From positions 1 through 62,570 of the forward strand of contig CASFNK010000013.1 in NCBI GenBank assembly GCA_949295995.1: a DNA stretch of 62,570 nucleotides. The letters run 5' to 3'. The DNA comes from an uncultured Pseudomonadota bacterium. Its GTDB lineage: Bacteria > Pseudomonadota > Alphaproteobacteria > RF32 > CAG-239. The position numbers and the translations under genes were made by a program. Shown here one piece after another: positions 15,015-24,757 of the stretch. Numbering within the stretch: position 1 is the stretch's first letter; each line of letters opens with the position of its first letter. The notes below the pieces were generated by a model. It made no database searches. It was not told the DNA's origin and saw only the letters and a list, made by a program, of their open reading frames with translations.

Positions 15015-15748
15015 CAGCTTGCCTTGCGTTGTTTGTAAAAACTCTCCAATAACGCCAATTCCTCACGGGTGTTGGCTCCGGCTACTTCCTTGGCATCACA
15101 TTCTACCACCGCACATTTTAACCCTTGGGCTCTTGCAATCGCGATGGCATCTGTTAAATAATACTCTTGGGCAGCATTTTCATTAGTGATTTGTGATAAA
15201 ATATCAAACATTTTATTGCCGTCAAAACACATACATCCCGAATTGCACAAATTGATGGCTTTTTCTTCATCCGTGGCATCTTTGAACTCAACAATTTTCT
15301 TTAATTCGCCATCTTCAACAACTAAACGACCATAGCGGGCGGCATCTTCGGGACGGAAACCCAATACCACAATTGAATAACCTTCACTTAATTTATCAGC
15401 GGCCATTTGGTAGGTTTGCGAGGTGATAATCGGGTTGTCTCCAAAAATTACCAAAACAGCTCCGTCAAATTTTCCTAATTTATCTTTAGCAGATAAAACA
15501 GCGTGTCCCGTTCCCAATTGCTCGGCTTGAACACAGCTTTCATGCGGGGCAACTTCTTTTCTGACCAAGTCTCCGTCGGGTGCCGTTACAACCACAATTT
15601 TTTTAACCCCCATTCCTTCCAATGTTTCTAATGGATAACGTATCATCGGTTTGCCACACAAAGGCATCATGACTTTGGGCAAGTCCGATTTCATTCTGGT
15701 TCCTTTGCCGGCGGCTAAAATTACGGCCGCGATTGCTGTCTTACTCAT
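15014..15748 (-). CDS. glmU: UDP-GlcNAc pyrophosphorylase domain of GlmU, no acetyltransferase half
   Basis: The 244-aa protein is a nucleotidyltransferase with LAAGKGTRMKSDLPKV (about 12-27), the LGTGHAV motif (about 78-84), and the FGDNPI metal site (about 102-107). These match the N-terminal uridylyltransferase domain of GlmU, which makes UDP-GlcNAc from GlcNAc-1-phosphate. Bacterial GlmU is normally about 450 aa, with a left-handed beta-helix acetyltransferase at the C-terminus; none follows here. Either a separate acetyltransferase exists elsewhere, or this enzyme acts on another sugar-phosphate. The start has a GGAG site. It is first in the operon with the membrane protein and pepF. Confidence 0.8.
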   Translation of the reverse strand: MSKTAIAAVILAAGKGTRMKSDLPKVMMPLCGKPMIRYPLETLEGMGVKKIVVVTAPDGDLVRKEVAPHESCVQAEQLGTGHAVLSAKDKLGKFDGAVLVIFGDNPIITSQTYQMAADKLSEGYSIVVLGFRPEDAARYGRLVVEDGELKKIVEFKDATDEEKAINLCNSGCMCFDGNKMFDILSQITNENAAQEYYLTDAIAIARAQGLKCAVVECDAKEVAGANTREELALLESFYKQRKAS

Positions 15749-15839
15749 ATTTTTACTCCTTTTGAAATTTTATCTTTTCTTAATATCTCTACTCTATACT
15801 AGCAAATATGTTTTATTTGTTAACAATGGGCGCTTTTTT

Positions 15840-17939
15840 ATGAAAAAACTTTTTCTTTCGATTTGTTTCAGCTTGCTTTGTTGGCACGTCAACGACGTTG
15901 AGGCCAAAGCTACTGCTTTTGATTCTTTGGAACAAGCTCAAAGTTTTCAAGAAAACAAACAACCCTTTACTCCTCCGGCTGAGGATAATACCCCCAGCCC
16001 TTATGACCAACAGGCTATGGACGACTTTATTCTTGATAGACTAAAAAAAGTCGCTATTACTCAGCTCGACCCCAAAAATGATCCTGGTAAACCTTCATCC
16101 TTTAATATTCAACAGAGCGATGAATATATCGCAATGATGAAAGAAAAAAATAAGTCTTTTTTGGAAAAAGTATATGATGCCGCTATTAATCGTATTTCCT
16201 CGGAATCTCCAACATCTCGCGCAGATGTTCAAGATTCTCAAACCCAATTCTATGAACTCAAGGAAGAACAAAAAGAAGAATTTCAAGCTCCTGACTTTCC
16301 TGTCGTAAATATCGAATTGCCTAACAAAACCCAAGTTTTGGTTCCAGCTCAAGAGCATATTCCTTACCTCTCAAGCCAAATCGAAATTCTACCTTCAGGA
16401 CTGGTTAGCTTTAATGATGAAATTTTGGTCGTGGCTACCGGAAAAAAACTTAAAAACGGTTTATCTCGCGTTATCCCTAAATTTTCGACCTCTCGAGATG
16501 GTACAACTAATCGAATTAACTTAAACTTGGTTAATGTCAGCATTAACGGACAAGAAATTCCGCACAAAATTATCGAACAAGCCGATGAATATGTCATTGT
16601 TCCCCAAGATAATTATACTTTAGAGCCAGGGGTTTATACTTATAATTTTCAATACCTCATCGACCGACAAATTTGGCAATATGATGATTTTAATGAATTT
16701 TATTGGGATATTACTGGCGGAAGATGGAATCTTATTATCAGTAGAGCTTTTGTATCAATCAGCTTTCCCGGAAAAGAAAAACCGCTCAGTTCGCTTGTAT
16801 TCTTAGGATATCCGGGAGCTCTTACAACGCAAGGTACCGGTTTTAGTGAGGGTGAAAATTCTATCGGCTTTGCCTCGCTTGTTCCCTTATACATCGGCGA
16901 AGGAATGCATATCCTGCTTTCTTTCCCAAAAGAAAGTTTTATATCTCCCGACTTAAATACTAAAATCAATTGGTTTTTGGGCGACTTCGGCGATATTGTC
17001 ATCAGTAGTTTGGCTTTGCTCACTTTGCTGATTTCGTACTTATTATCTTGGAAATCTATCAGCCAAAATAGAACTAAAGGCAATAACTACTTCAAAAAAG
17101 GAGCCCCTTTGCTCAGGCTTCTTTATAAGGGCGTATTTGATAAAATTTCTTTCGGGGCTTTTTTGCTGGAACTTTATCGTAAAAATATTATTGATATTCA
17201 AAAAAGTGATAACTCTATTCTTTTGGTGAAAAAAACCGATAATCTCAATTCTTTGGAAAAGGCTGAGAAAAAAGCTCTCAACGCCTTATTTAATAAAAAT
17301 GATGCTATCTTGGCTTTGAACAACACCAATCAACTCAAAGTCAAACGCGCCTTTGCTCTCATTGAAAAAGCTACACAGAAAAAACTCAAAGCCTTATCGC
17401 TTAAACTCAATGCCGGATATTTGCTTTTCGGATTGGCAATGCTTGTGTTTGCAGAGTTTGCTATTGCTTTGCTCAACATTAACTTTTTGCAGGCTTTGTT
17501 CGTTTTACTCTCGTCCTCAGTTATGATTGCTTTTTATTTGTGGATGAGTAAACGTAAATTCAAATCTTCTCTTTTGAGCTGGATTTTGAAAATTTTATGT
17601 TGGGGAATTATCGGCGGTACAATCGTCGTGATGAGTGCTTATATTCACCTTATTTCCGCCCTCTTTCTCGCTTGCTCAATTTATGCCATCTTTGCTTATT
17701 GTGCCATTTTTGCAAAACGCAGCGGGTTGATTAAATCAAGTATTCAAGATGTCATAAATTTTAGAGAATATTTATTACGAAACAAAGAAAATATCTGTTT
17801 GGGCAGAGATTTCTTAAATCAACAAGCAAATATCTTTGCTCTGGATTTGGCGGAAGATTTTATCTCAAATAAAAATATTCAGGAATATTACAAGCTGGAT
17901 ATTATGACGGAGGCTTTTGCTAAAAGAAAAGGAGCTTAA
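15840..17939 (+). CDS. DUF2207-type membrane protein
   Basis: The 699-aa product begins with a signal peptide (MKKLFLSICFSLL... ending near AEA at about residue 22), then a Pro/Gln-rich stretch. Residues about 180-370 resemble the DUF2207 N-terminal beta domain (NGQEIPHKI, PGVYTYNFQYLIDRQIW, FYWDITGG). Several membrane spans follow (about 385-410, 525-590 and 600-640) and a cytosolic C-terminal part. Function of DUF2207 proteins is unknown. The start at 15840 is preferred over an in-frame start at 15651, which would lie inside the divergent glmU-like gene and spoil the signal peptide. It converges on the next gene with a 4-nt overlap at the stops. Confidence 0.75.
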   Translation: MKKLFLSICFSLLCWHVNDVEAKATAFDSLEQAQSFQENKQPFTPPAEDNTPSPYDQQAMDDFILDRLKKVAITQLDPKNDPGKPSSFNIQQSDEYIAMMKEKNKSFLEKVYDAAINRISSESPTSRADVQDSQTQFYELKEEQKEEFQAPDFPVVNIELPNKTQVLVPAQEHIPYLSSQIEILPSGLVSFNDEILVVATGKKLKNGLSRVIPKFSTSRDGTTNRINLNLVNVSINGQEIPHKIIEQADEYVIVPQDNYTLEPGVYTYNFQYLIDRQIWQYDDFNEFYWDITGGRWNLIISRAFVSISFPGKEKPLSSLVFLGYPGALTTQGTGFSEGENSIGFASLVPLYIGEGMHILLSFPKESFISPDLNTKINWFLGDFGDIVISSLALLTLLISYLLSWKSISQNRTKGNNYFKKGAPLLRLLYKGVFDKISFGAFLLELYRKNIIDIQKSDNSILLVKKTDNLNSLEKAEKKALNALFNKNDAILALNNTNQLKVKRAFALIEKATQKKLKALSLKLNAGYLLFGLAMLVFAEFAIALLNINFLQALFVLLSSSVMIAFYLWMSKRKFKSSLLSWILKILCWGIIGGTIVVMSAYIHLISALFLACSIYAIFAYCAIFAKRSGLIKSSIQDVINFREYLLRNKENICLGRDFLNQQANIFALDLAEDFISNKNIQEYYKLDIMTEAFAKRKGA

Positions 17940-18736
17940 TGCTCCTCTTCTTTTGATTGATTATAAAAATACATAAAATATTGATAAATATGCGCCAGAT
18001 AACAAGCCTTTAACAGGGTATTTACAAGGCTAAGCACAATACTCAAAAATGAAAATACCATTTTGGCAATTATTCCTTCTAACTGCAAGGCATTCATTGC
18101 CGTTCCTAAAAAGAACAATAACAGCATGGTCGGCAAAGTTGATAAAATAATGCCTGCAAAAATTTTTATGGAATTGCCGGTGGTTATTTGAAAAGATTTC
18201 ATTAAATTAAGTTCCTTGTCATCTACTGCTACCGCCGGAAGAATAAGCGAAAATCGTGAGCTGTAAATGGAGGCAATTATCACAATAACAAAATAAAACA
18301 TTAAGGCGTTGGGGCGCATTGCCATTGAGGCTGCGTTCATATCAACCCCAAAGACAAGAACCGTCAGCATTCCTGCAACTAAGGCTGACAGCACCAAAAG
18401 TGCCAAAATAAACAGGCTATAGCCCAAATATTTCAATTCTCTTAAGCCAAGAGAAATTTGTTTCCAATGTCTTTTTTCCTTTAGAATTATGGCTCGAGAA
18501 AAAGCAACCGAAACTGCCATACCGGCAACAATTTCCAACATAACGAAAAATTTATTTGACCACTCGTTACACCCTTCCCCGCTACACAAAGACGGAAAGC
18601 TCATCAGACAATCAGCTACAAAAACTATCCCGACCCACAGTAAAGCCACATTTGTAACGGTCTTTAAATTGGCTATAAAATACAAGTAGGTTCTTTTAAC
18701 ACTCTCTATAAGCGGAAGATTAATTATTTCCTTCAT
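17936..18736 (-). CDS. Multi-pass membrane protein of unknown function
   Basis: The 266-aa product has about six hydrophobic segments and a short charged tail. The start at 18736 is supported by a GGAGATAAAG directly upstream; an earlier in-frame ATG at 18784 lies within the preceding gene. It shares overall layout with the product of the preceding gene (18720-19586): both are about 270-290 aa, have a Lys-Ser-Phe-like or Lys-Glu-Ile-type helix between two sets of spans, and overlap by 17 nt. They may form a heteromer (inference). No family is recognised. Its stop shares the sequence TTAA with the stop of the convergent gene. Confidence 0.65.
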   Translation of the reverse strand: MKEIINLPLIESVKRTYLYFIANLKTVTNVALLWVGIVFVADCLMSFPSLCSGEGCNEWSNKFFVMLEIVAGMAVSVAFSRAIILKEKRHWKQISLGLRELKYLGYSLFILALLVLSALVAGMLTVLVFGVDMNAASMAMRPNALMFYFVIVIIASIYSSRFSLILPAVAVDDKELNLMKSFQITTGNSIKIFAGIILSTLPTMLLLFFLGTAMNALQLEGIIAKMVFSFLSIVLSLVNTLLKACYLAHIYQYFMYFYNQSKEEEH

Positions 18737-19586
18737 CTTTATCTCCATATAAAAAGTACTTTTGAGTGTAACAATGCCCAACAAACAAAGCCAATAAAAC
18801 TAACAATATTAACTCATATACAAATTCGGAAGAGATGCCAACCCATAAAGGATGGCTGTAATCGTAGCTTTGCATATTCAGATAAAAATTCAAAAATGCA
18901 AATAGGGCTAACATAAAGATAAGAAACAGCGCAATAATTATTCTTAAAGAATTACCTTTCCCTCTGTTCCAAATTTCTTTTAATGAGGTAAAAGATGTGT
19001 CATCCAATATCAACCCGAAAACACTATAAAATCTTAAGACAACAAACGGAACCAAAAAACCGATGGATACAACTCCAAAATAAATTAATTCAATCGTAGC
19101 ATCGGGATTGGGCTCTCTGATTGCCAAAAGGTAAAATGAAACAAAAGGTATAAGGTTTAGCCCCCACATAAGCGCCAGCGCTCCGATAGCTTTGAGTGTT
19201 TTATTATCAAAAGACAAAAGGAAAGGCAAATTCAGCGCTTTTTTTTGACTTATCATTTCATACCATTTAACAGCAAAGAAAAACAGCAGGAAATATTTGA
19301 GCAAAACGTGAACTACAAATAAAATTATGCTGTTTGAACAATAAAAATTTACCAACAAAGGAATACCGCAAATATAGGCAAAACCTGTGGCCAAAGACAC
19401 ACTCCCGATGAGAAGCGCAAATAAAACCGTGAGCTTTAAGAGCGGCATAAAATTGTCAATCACATACACAAAAGGTAAAGATAACAATTTGAGAGGAGGA
19501 ATAAGATTCCCGCCTGAAAATGAATTTAACACATCAAAACTTCTTTTGATGGCTGGTTGCTCGGATTTTTTTAGCTTTTTGGACAT
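18720..19586 (-). CDS. Multi-pass membrane protein of unknown function
   Basis: The 288-aa protein has a polar N-terminus and about six membrane spans between residues 30 and 280. A DDTSFTSLKEIWNRGKGNSLRI segment between spans (shown here only by its key residues D-D-T and N-R-G) resembles a loop found in DUF975-like or glycerophosphoryl-diester-linked membrane proteins, without clear assignment. It starts 2 nt after the dnaE stop, with AAAGGAAAT upstream, and is co-transcribed with dnaE and the following membrane protein. Confidence 0.6.
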   Translation of the reverse strand: MSKKLKKSEQPAIKRSFDVLNSFSGGNLIPPLKLLSLPFVYVIDNFMPLLKLTVLFALLIGSVSLATGFAYICGIPLLVNFYCSNSIILFVVHVLLKYFLLFFFAVKWYEMISQKKALNLPFLLSFDNKTLKAIGALALMWGLNLIPFVSFYLLAIREPNPDATIELIYFGVVSIGFLVPFVVLRFYSVFGLILDDTSFTSLKEIWNRGKGNSLRIIIALFLIFMLALFAFLNFYLNMQSYDYSHPLWVGISSEFVYELILLVLLALFVGHCYTQKYFLYGDKDEGNN

Positions 19587-19588
19587 GG

Positions 19589-22500
19589 CTATATTTCCTT
19601 TACTGTGGTTACACCCGGAAGACTGCGAATCCGGCTCAAGAAATCTTGATCGGCGAAAGCAAAACCTCCGGCTAATTCAATGCGTATATTCCAATCCTTA
19701 TTGTCTGGTTTGATATATATTTTATTTCGCCCATTTCTATCTTTATATAAAATTTCTTTTAGGCCCGGGAGCGCGCTTGCATCGTTGAGTTCTATCTCCA
19801 AACCGTTGGCGATTTCGGCTATGGCTTTATCTAAGGTTTCAACATTGTTTATCATACAACGCGGACGCCCATCCTCTTCTTGTTTATCAATACTCATGGT
19901 GACCAAAACCGGAAGTCCGGAGGCTAAAACCTCTTCATAACGAGCTAGTCCTTCTGAGAAGAGTAAACCTTCAAAATTGCTGGTGGCATCTGAAAACTCA
20001 ACAAAAGCATATTTATTGCCGCTCTTGGAAATGCGCTTTTGAACCGAATTGACACAACCTGCCAATTTAGCTCGGACAGTATCGCCGACTTTAATGTTAT
20101 GAAAGACTTCGGTTGCGGTTTTAACTCCTAACCGCTCCATGCCTTTGGCATAAGAATCAAGTGGGTGTGCCGACAAATAAAAACCTATTGCCTCGGCCTC
20201 AAGTTTGAGTTTTTCCAACTCCGGCCAATCGGGTTTATCGGCTAATTTTACCGTGGTGTGCAACTCCTCCGTTCCGAAAAGTGAGGCTTGAGAGCTGGTT
20301 TTTAACTCACTGGCGGCGGAAATATGCTGCATAATGGTTTCAATATTGGCAAAAATCTTACCCCTATTTTTTTCTAAACAATCAAACGCTCCGGCTTTGC
20401 AGAGTTGCTCCATTTGGCGGCGGTTGATTTGTTTAATATCGGTGCGGTGAATGAAGTCCGACAAATCTTTATACGGACCATGCGCTTTTCTTTCATCTTC
20501 TATTGCCTGCATATTGGCCGCACCCACTCCTTTAATTGCACCTAAAGCATAGCGAATATTGCCGTTTTCTACCGCAAAGTCTGCTCCCGATTTATTAATA
20601 TCTGGTTTTAGAACCTCAAAACCTTGGCGCTTGCATTCTTCTTTGTAGAGCAAGAGTTTTTCGGTGTTGGTCATATCCAAAGACATAACCGCACACATAA
20701 ACTCAACCGGATAGTGCGCTTTGAGGTAAGCCGTTTGATAAGAAATTAGTGAATAAGCGGCGGCGTGAGATTTGTTAAAACCGTAAGATGCAAATTTTTC
20801 CATTTGATCAAAAATGGCTTCGGCCGTAGCTTGTTCAATGCCGTTTTTAATGGCACCTTCGGTAAACATTTTGCGTTGTTTCGGAATTTCATCACGCATT
20901 TTTTTACCCATAACCTTACGGAGCTTATCGGCACCACCCATAGTGTATCCGCCTAAAGCACGGGCAATATTCATAACCTGCTCTTGGTAAATCATAATGC
21001 CGTAGGTTTCTTTTAATATCGGCTCGAGTTGCGGGTGAAGGTAGGTAATTTCTTCTTCACCGTGTTTCCGTTTAATATAGCTCGGAATGTTGTCCATCGG
21101 TCCCGGACGATAGAGCGAAACGATAGCCACCAAATCTTCAAAACGGTCAGGCTTGATTTGTTTGTGGACGTCTTTCATACCCGGAGATTCAAATTGGAAT
21201 ACCGCCGTGGTATCACCTCGTTGCAAAAGCTCATAAGTCGGGCGATCATCCAAGTTGACGTTATCCATATCGAGCTCAATACCATGAACTTTTTTAACCC
21301 AATCGCAAGCACGCTTAATTACGGTTAGGGTTTTTAAGCCTAAGAAGTCGAACTTAATAAGACCGGTTTCTTCAACGTATTTCATATCGTATTGGGTAAC
21401 CGGCATATCCGATTTTGGATCTTTATAGAGCGGAACAAGTTGGTCTAACGGGCGGTCGCCAATTACCACACCGGCGGCGTGCACACCGGATTGGCGATAC
21501 AAGCCCTCAAGTTTCATAGCAATATCAAAAAGCTTATTGACTTGAGGGTCGTTTTGGCGCATTTCTTCAAGTTCGGGAACTTGGTTCAGGGATTCTTGCA
21601 AGGTCGGGTTTTTACCTTGAACCCCCGGGGGAATCATCTTAGAAATTTTATCGGCTTGCGCATAAGGCATTTGCAAGACACGGGCAACGTCGCGGATAAC
21701 CGCTTTGGACTGCAACTTACCATAAGTAATAATTTGGGCAACATGGTCAAAGCCATATTTGTTTTGCACATATTCAATCGTCTTATACCGATTTTCCTGG
21801 CAGAAGTCCACGTCAAAGTCCGGCATGTTGACACGTTCCGGATTCAAAAATCTTTCAAACAGCAAGTCTAATTTTAAGGGGTCCAAATCCGTTACTTTTA
21901 ACGACCAAGCCGTAATCGAACCCGCACCGGAACCACGCCCAGGACCTACCGGAACGCCATGTCCTTTGGACCAACGAATAAAGTCCGACACGATTAAAAA
22001 GTAACCGGGGAAGCCCATCTTTTTGATAACGCTTAATTCATATTCCAAGCGGGCGTAGTATTTCTTATCTATCTCTTTCTTTTCTTCCGCCGTCATTCCC
22101 TCATAATAAACTTGTGCACGCATTCTTTCTTGCAAGCCTTTATAGGCCTCTTCGGTAATGAATTCGTCTTGCGTTTTGCCTAAGGGACACTCAAATATCG
22201 GCAGTAACGGATTTACTTTTTTGGAGAGAAAATTACACCTCTTGGCAATTTGTACCGTGGAATTTATCGCCTCGGGCAAATCGCTGAACAGCTCCAACAT
22301 TTCGTCTTCGGAACGCAAGCGATTGTTCGGCGAAAACTTTTTACGGTTGTCGTTTGCTATATATTCACCAGCTGAGATACAAACCAAAGCATCATGCGCC
22401 TCATACATATCCGCGCCAAAGAAAAAGGCCTCATTGGTCGCAACCAAGGGAATATCATGCTTATAGGCCAGATTGATGAAGTCTTCTTCGGTGCGCTGCT

Positions 22501-23059
22501 CGGTTTCTAAACCGATACGCATAATTTCCATATATAAGCGGTTGGGGAAAAGCTCTTTTAATTTAAGAAGGGTTTCTTCGGCCTCGGCTTTGCGGTTTTC
22601 AAGCAGCAATCGTCCGATTTGTCCTTCGACACCACCGGTTAGAGCAATCAAGCCCTCATTTAAGTTCTCAAAATTTTGAATACGAAGTTGCGGTTTTTCC
22701 AAATTCGGACCGTCAAGATAGGCTATTTTCATCAACTTCATAATGTTGTGATAGCCGGTATCATTCATCACCAGAAGGACTATTTTATCTGGTTCAATCA
22801 CACGTCCTTTGGACTTTAAGACATCATCCGCATCAGGATTGCGCAAATAAAACTGACAGCCAAGAATCGGCTTGACTCCCTCTTCGGAGGCATATTTGGA
22901 AAAGGCTTTGCCACCAAACATATTCGCCGTGTCGGTTACGGCAATCGCGGCTATTCCTTGGTCATGACATTTGTGAATCAGAGCCGGAACCTGCATTGCA
23001 CCTTCCGATAACGAATAGGCGGTATGAACACGCAAATGTACAAATTTTGGTTCAGACAT
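19589..23059 (-). CDS. dnaE: DNA polymerase III alpha subunit
   Basis: The 1156-aa replicative polymerase shows the PHP domain (HLRVHTAYSLSEGA at residue 6 onward), the palm with GPGRGSGAGS and PDFDVDF (catalytic Asp pair), the YGIMIYQEQVM segment, a helix-hairpin-helix region, and an OB fold with GDTVRAKLAG near residue 1000. It synthesises both chromosomal strands as part of the Pol III holoenzyme. The ATG at 23059 with GGGGA 7 nt before is preferred over the TTG three bases upstream. Two membrane-protein genes follow in the same direction. Confidence 0.97.
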   Translation of the reverse strand: MSEPKFVHLRVHTAYSLSEGAMQVPALIHKCHDQGIAAIAVTDTANMFGGKAFSKYASEEGVKPILGCQFYLRNPDADDVLKSKGRVIEPDKIVLLVMNDTGYHNIMKLMKIAYLDGPNLEKPQLRIQNFENLNEGLIALTGGVEGQIGRLLLENRKAEAEETLLKLKELFPNRLYMEIMRIGLETEQRTEEDFINLAYKHDIPLVATNEAFFFGADMYEAHDALVCISAGEYIANDNRKKFSPNNRLRSEDEMLELFSDLPEAINSTVQIAKRCNFLSKKVNPLLPIFECPLGKTQDEFITEEAYKGLQERMRAQVYYEGMTAEEKKEIDKKYYARLEYELSVIKKMGFPGYFLIVSDFIRWSKGHGVPVGPGRGSGAGSITAWSLKVTDLDPLKLDLLFERFLNPERVNMPDFDVDFCQENRYKTIEYVQNKYGFDHVAQIITYGKLQSKAVIRDVARVLQMPYAQADKISKMIPPGVQGKNPTLQESLNQVPELEEMRQNDPQVNKLFDIAMKLEGLYRQSGVHAAGVVIGDRPLDQLVPLYKDPKSDMPVTQYDMKYVEETGLIKFDFLGLKTLTVIKRACDWVKKVHGIELDMDNVNLDDRPTYELLQRGDTTAVFQFESPGMKDVHKQIKPDRFEDLVAIVSLYRPGPMDNIPSYIKRKHGEEEITYLHPQLEPILKETYGIMIYQEQVMNIARALGGYTMGGADKLRKVMGKKMRDEIPKQRKMFTEGAIKNGIEQATAEAIFDQMEKFASYGFNKSHAAAYSLISYQTAYLKAHYPVEFMCAVMSLDMTNTEKLLLYKEECKRQGFEVLKPDINKSGADFAVENGNIRYALGAIKGVGAANMQAIEDERKAHGPYKDLSDFIHRTDIKQINRRQMEQLCKAGAFDCLEKNRGKIFANIETIMQHISAASELKTSSQASLFGTEELHTTVKLADKPDWPELEKLKLEAEAIGFYLSAHPLDSYAKGMERLGVKTATEVFHNIKVGDTVRAKLAGCVNSVQKRISKSGNKYAFVEFSDATSNFEGLLFSEGLARYEEVLASGLPVLVTMSIDKQEEDGRPRCMINNVETLDKAIAEIANGLEIELNDASALPGLKEILYKDRNGRNKIYIKPDNKDWNIRIELAGGFAFADQDFLSRIRSLPGVTTVKEI

Positions 23060-23182
23060 CAAATTCCCCTTAATTGAGCCTTATCATAAAGGCTTTTCTT
23101 CTCCTTCTCAATCAAAAAATATGACTCATATACAGTTTCTCTTACCTCTAATAAAGGTTTGAATTCCTCTGACAAAAAATTA

Positions 23183-23211
23183 TTGTCTTTTTACATAATT
23201 TATACTATAAT
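23183..23211 (+). promoter_or_regulatory. Sigma70-type promoter
   Basis: TTGTCT (23183-23188) and a perfect TATAAT (23206-23211) are spaced 17 bp apart, 49 nt before the start of the 129-aa gene. Confidence 0.65.
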
Positions 23212-23259
23212 CAAACGTAGATGTTAACTTATTCTTGTCGAAAATAAAGGAGAATTAAA

Positions 23260-23649
23260 ATGAACAGAATGTCTCAAGATGAGTGGATAGCCTCCAGAAC
23301 AAATAATCCTGACCGTTTGGGGGAAGATGTTTGGAAAAATGCCTATAATGAGTTTAGAAATGAAAACTTGAAAGGAACCATTCCTCAAGTATCTTTTGAG
23401 ACGCAAAAGGAAATGTTGCGTGATTTTTTAGAAAAAAACGGGTGTGAAGGCGAAGGTGCTGACAATAATGTCGTTCAGGGTGGAATGAATTACATTGTAA
23501 GAAACATTGATAAAGATTTTGAAAAGATGAACGTAACTCCGAAACAAATGCAAAGTCTTTATTCTCAGCTTAAAGCTTTAACTCGTTCAGTTACCCCTAA
23601 ATATCAAGCCCCTTCAAAAAGCGCTCCTTCTAATATGGGACGTGATTAA
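23260..23649 (+). CDS. Hypothetical soluble protein
   Basis: The 129-aa product is charged and soluble, without signal peptide or membrane span. Residues 1-100 are predicted mostly helical; the tail is Ser/Pro/Lys-rich. An AAGGAG site and a good promoter precede it. No family is recognised. It stands alone between dnaE and the convergent prfA, sharing a terminator with the latter. In many proteobacteria prmC follows prfA; it is not here. Confidence 0.75.
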   Translation: MNRMSQDEWIASRTNNPDRLGEDVWKNAYNEFRNENLKGTIPQVSFETQKEMLRDFLEKNGCEGEGADNNVVQGGMNYIVRNIDKDFEKMNVTPKQMQSLYSQLKALTRSVTPKYQAPSKSAPSNMGRD

Positions 23650-23686
23650 GAAAAAACTCCTCGTAAAGAGGAGTTTTTTCTTAATC
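23644..23686. terminator. Perfect 19-bp bidirectional terminator containing both stop codons
   Basis: Arms 23644-23662 and 23668-23686 are perfectly complementary around a 5-nt loop. The stop codon of the 129-aa gene (23647-23649) is in one arm and that of prfA (23681-23683) in the other, with T tracts on both strands inside the stem. Confidence 0.9.
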
Positions 23687-24757
23687 TAATTCGGAGAGGC
23701 GCTCGGCTTGGTCTTCGGCGACGAGTGCGTCGATGATTTCACCCAAGGCATCTCCTGAAACTACCTCGTCCAACTTATAGAGCGTTAAATTGATACGGTG
23801 GTCGGTTACACGCCCTTGCGGATAGTTATAGGTGCGAATGCGTTCCGAACGGTCGCCTGAACCAACCTGAAGTTTACGACGTTCCGAATATTCTTTATCA
23901 ATGCTCGACTTTTGCAAGTCATATAATTTGGCACGCAAGTGGTTCATGGCCTTTTCTTTATTTTTATATTGAGAACGGTCATCTTGGCATTGAACAACCA
24001 CACCGGTCGGAATGTGCGTAATACGGACGGCTGATTCCGTACGGTTAACGTGTTGTCCGCCGGCCCCCGATGCACGGTAAACATCTATTTTCAAATCTGC
24101 CGGATTAATGTACATATCAACTTCTTCAATCTCCGGCAAAACAGCAACCGTGGCGGCTGAAGTATGAACACGACCTTGAGATTCCGTAACCGGAACGCGC
24201 TGAACACGGTGTGCGCCGGATTCAAACTTTAGTTTGGCAAACACGTCTTTTCCAGTGATTTTAGCCGTGGCTTGCTTATAACCGCCCAGCTCGTTTTCAT
24301 CGACGTCTATGGTTTCAAACTTCCAGCCCTGCAAAGCTGAATAGCGTTGATACATCTCAAATAAAACCGCACCAAACAAAGCGGCTTCATCACCACCCGT
24401 ACCAGCACGGATTTCAAGAATAGCGTTTTTCTCGTCTTCGGCATCTTTGGGAAGAAGCAATATCTTAATATGTTTTTCTAATTCAGGCAATTTTTCTTTG
24501 AGTTCATAATACTCAGCCTCTGCCATTTCTCTCATTTCTTTATCAAGAGAGCTATCTTCCATCATTGCCTTATCGTCGTTCATATTTTGCTCAGTGCGGT
24601 TATATTCTTGAATAGCATCCACAACCGGTGTCAGCGCGGCAAGTTCTTTATTCATACGTACCAAGTCATCCGCACTTACGTTCGGAGAAGACAATAATGC
24701 CGAAATTTCTTCGTGGCGGCTTACCACATTTGCCAATTTTTCCGCAAAAGAGGCCAT
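23681..24757 (-). CDS. prfA: Peptide chain release factor 1
   Basis: The 358-aa class I release factor contains the GGQ loop in [16 protein letters not shown] (about residues 228-243), which triggers peptidyl-tRNA hydrolysis, and the RF1 domain order (helical domain 1, then HRVQRVP near 190). It reads UAA and UAG. Its ATG overlaps the hisS stop codon by one base (TAATG), so translation is coupled. Confidence 0.96.
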   Translation of the reverse strand: MASFAEKLANVVSRHEEISALLSSPNVSADDLVRMNKELAALTPVVDAIQEYNRTEQNMNDDKAMMEDSSLDKEMREMAEAEYYELKEKLPELEKHIKILLLPKDAEDEKNAILEIRAGTGGDEAALFGAVLFEMYQRYSALQGWKFETIDVDENELGGYKQATAKITGKDVFAKLKFESGAHRVQRVPVTESQGRVHTSAATVAVLPEIEEVDMYINPADLKIDVYRASGAGGQHVNRTESAVRITHIPTGVVVQCQDDRSQYKNKEKAMNHLRAKLYDLQKSSIDKEYSERRKLQVGSGDRSERIRTYNYPQGRVTDHRINLTLYKLDEVVSGDALGEIIDALVAEDQAERLSELD

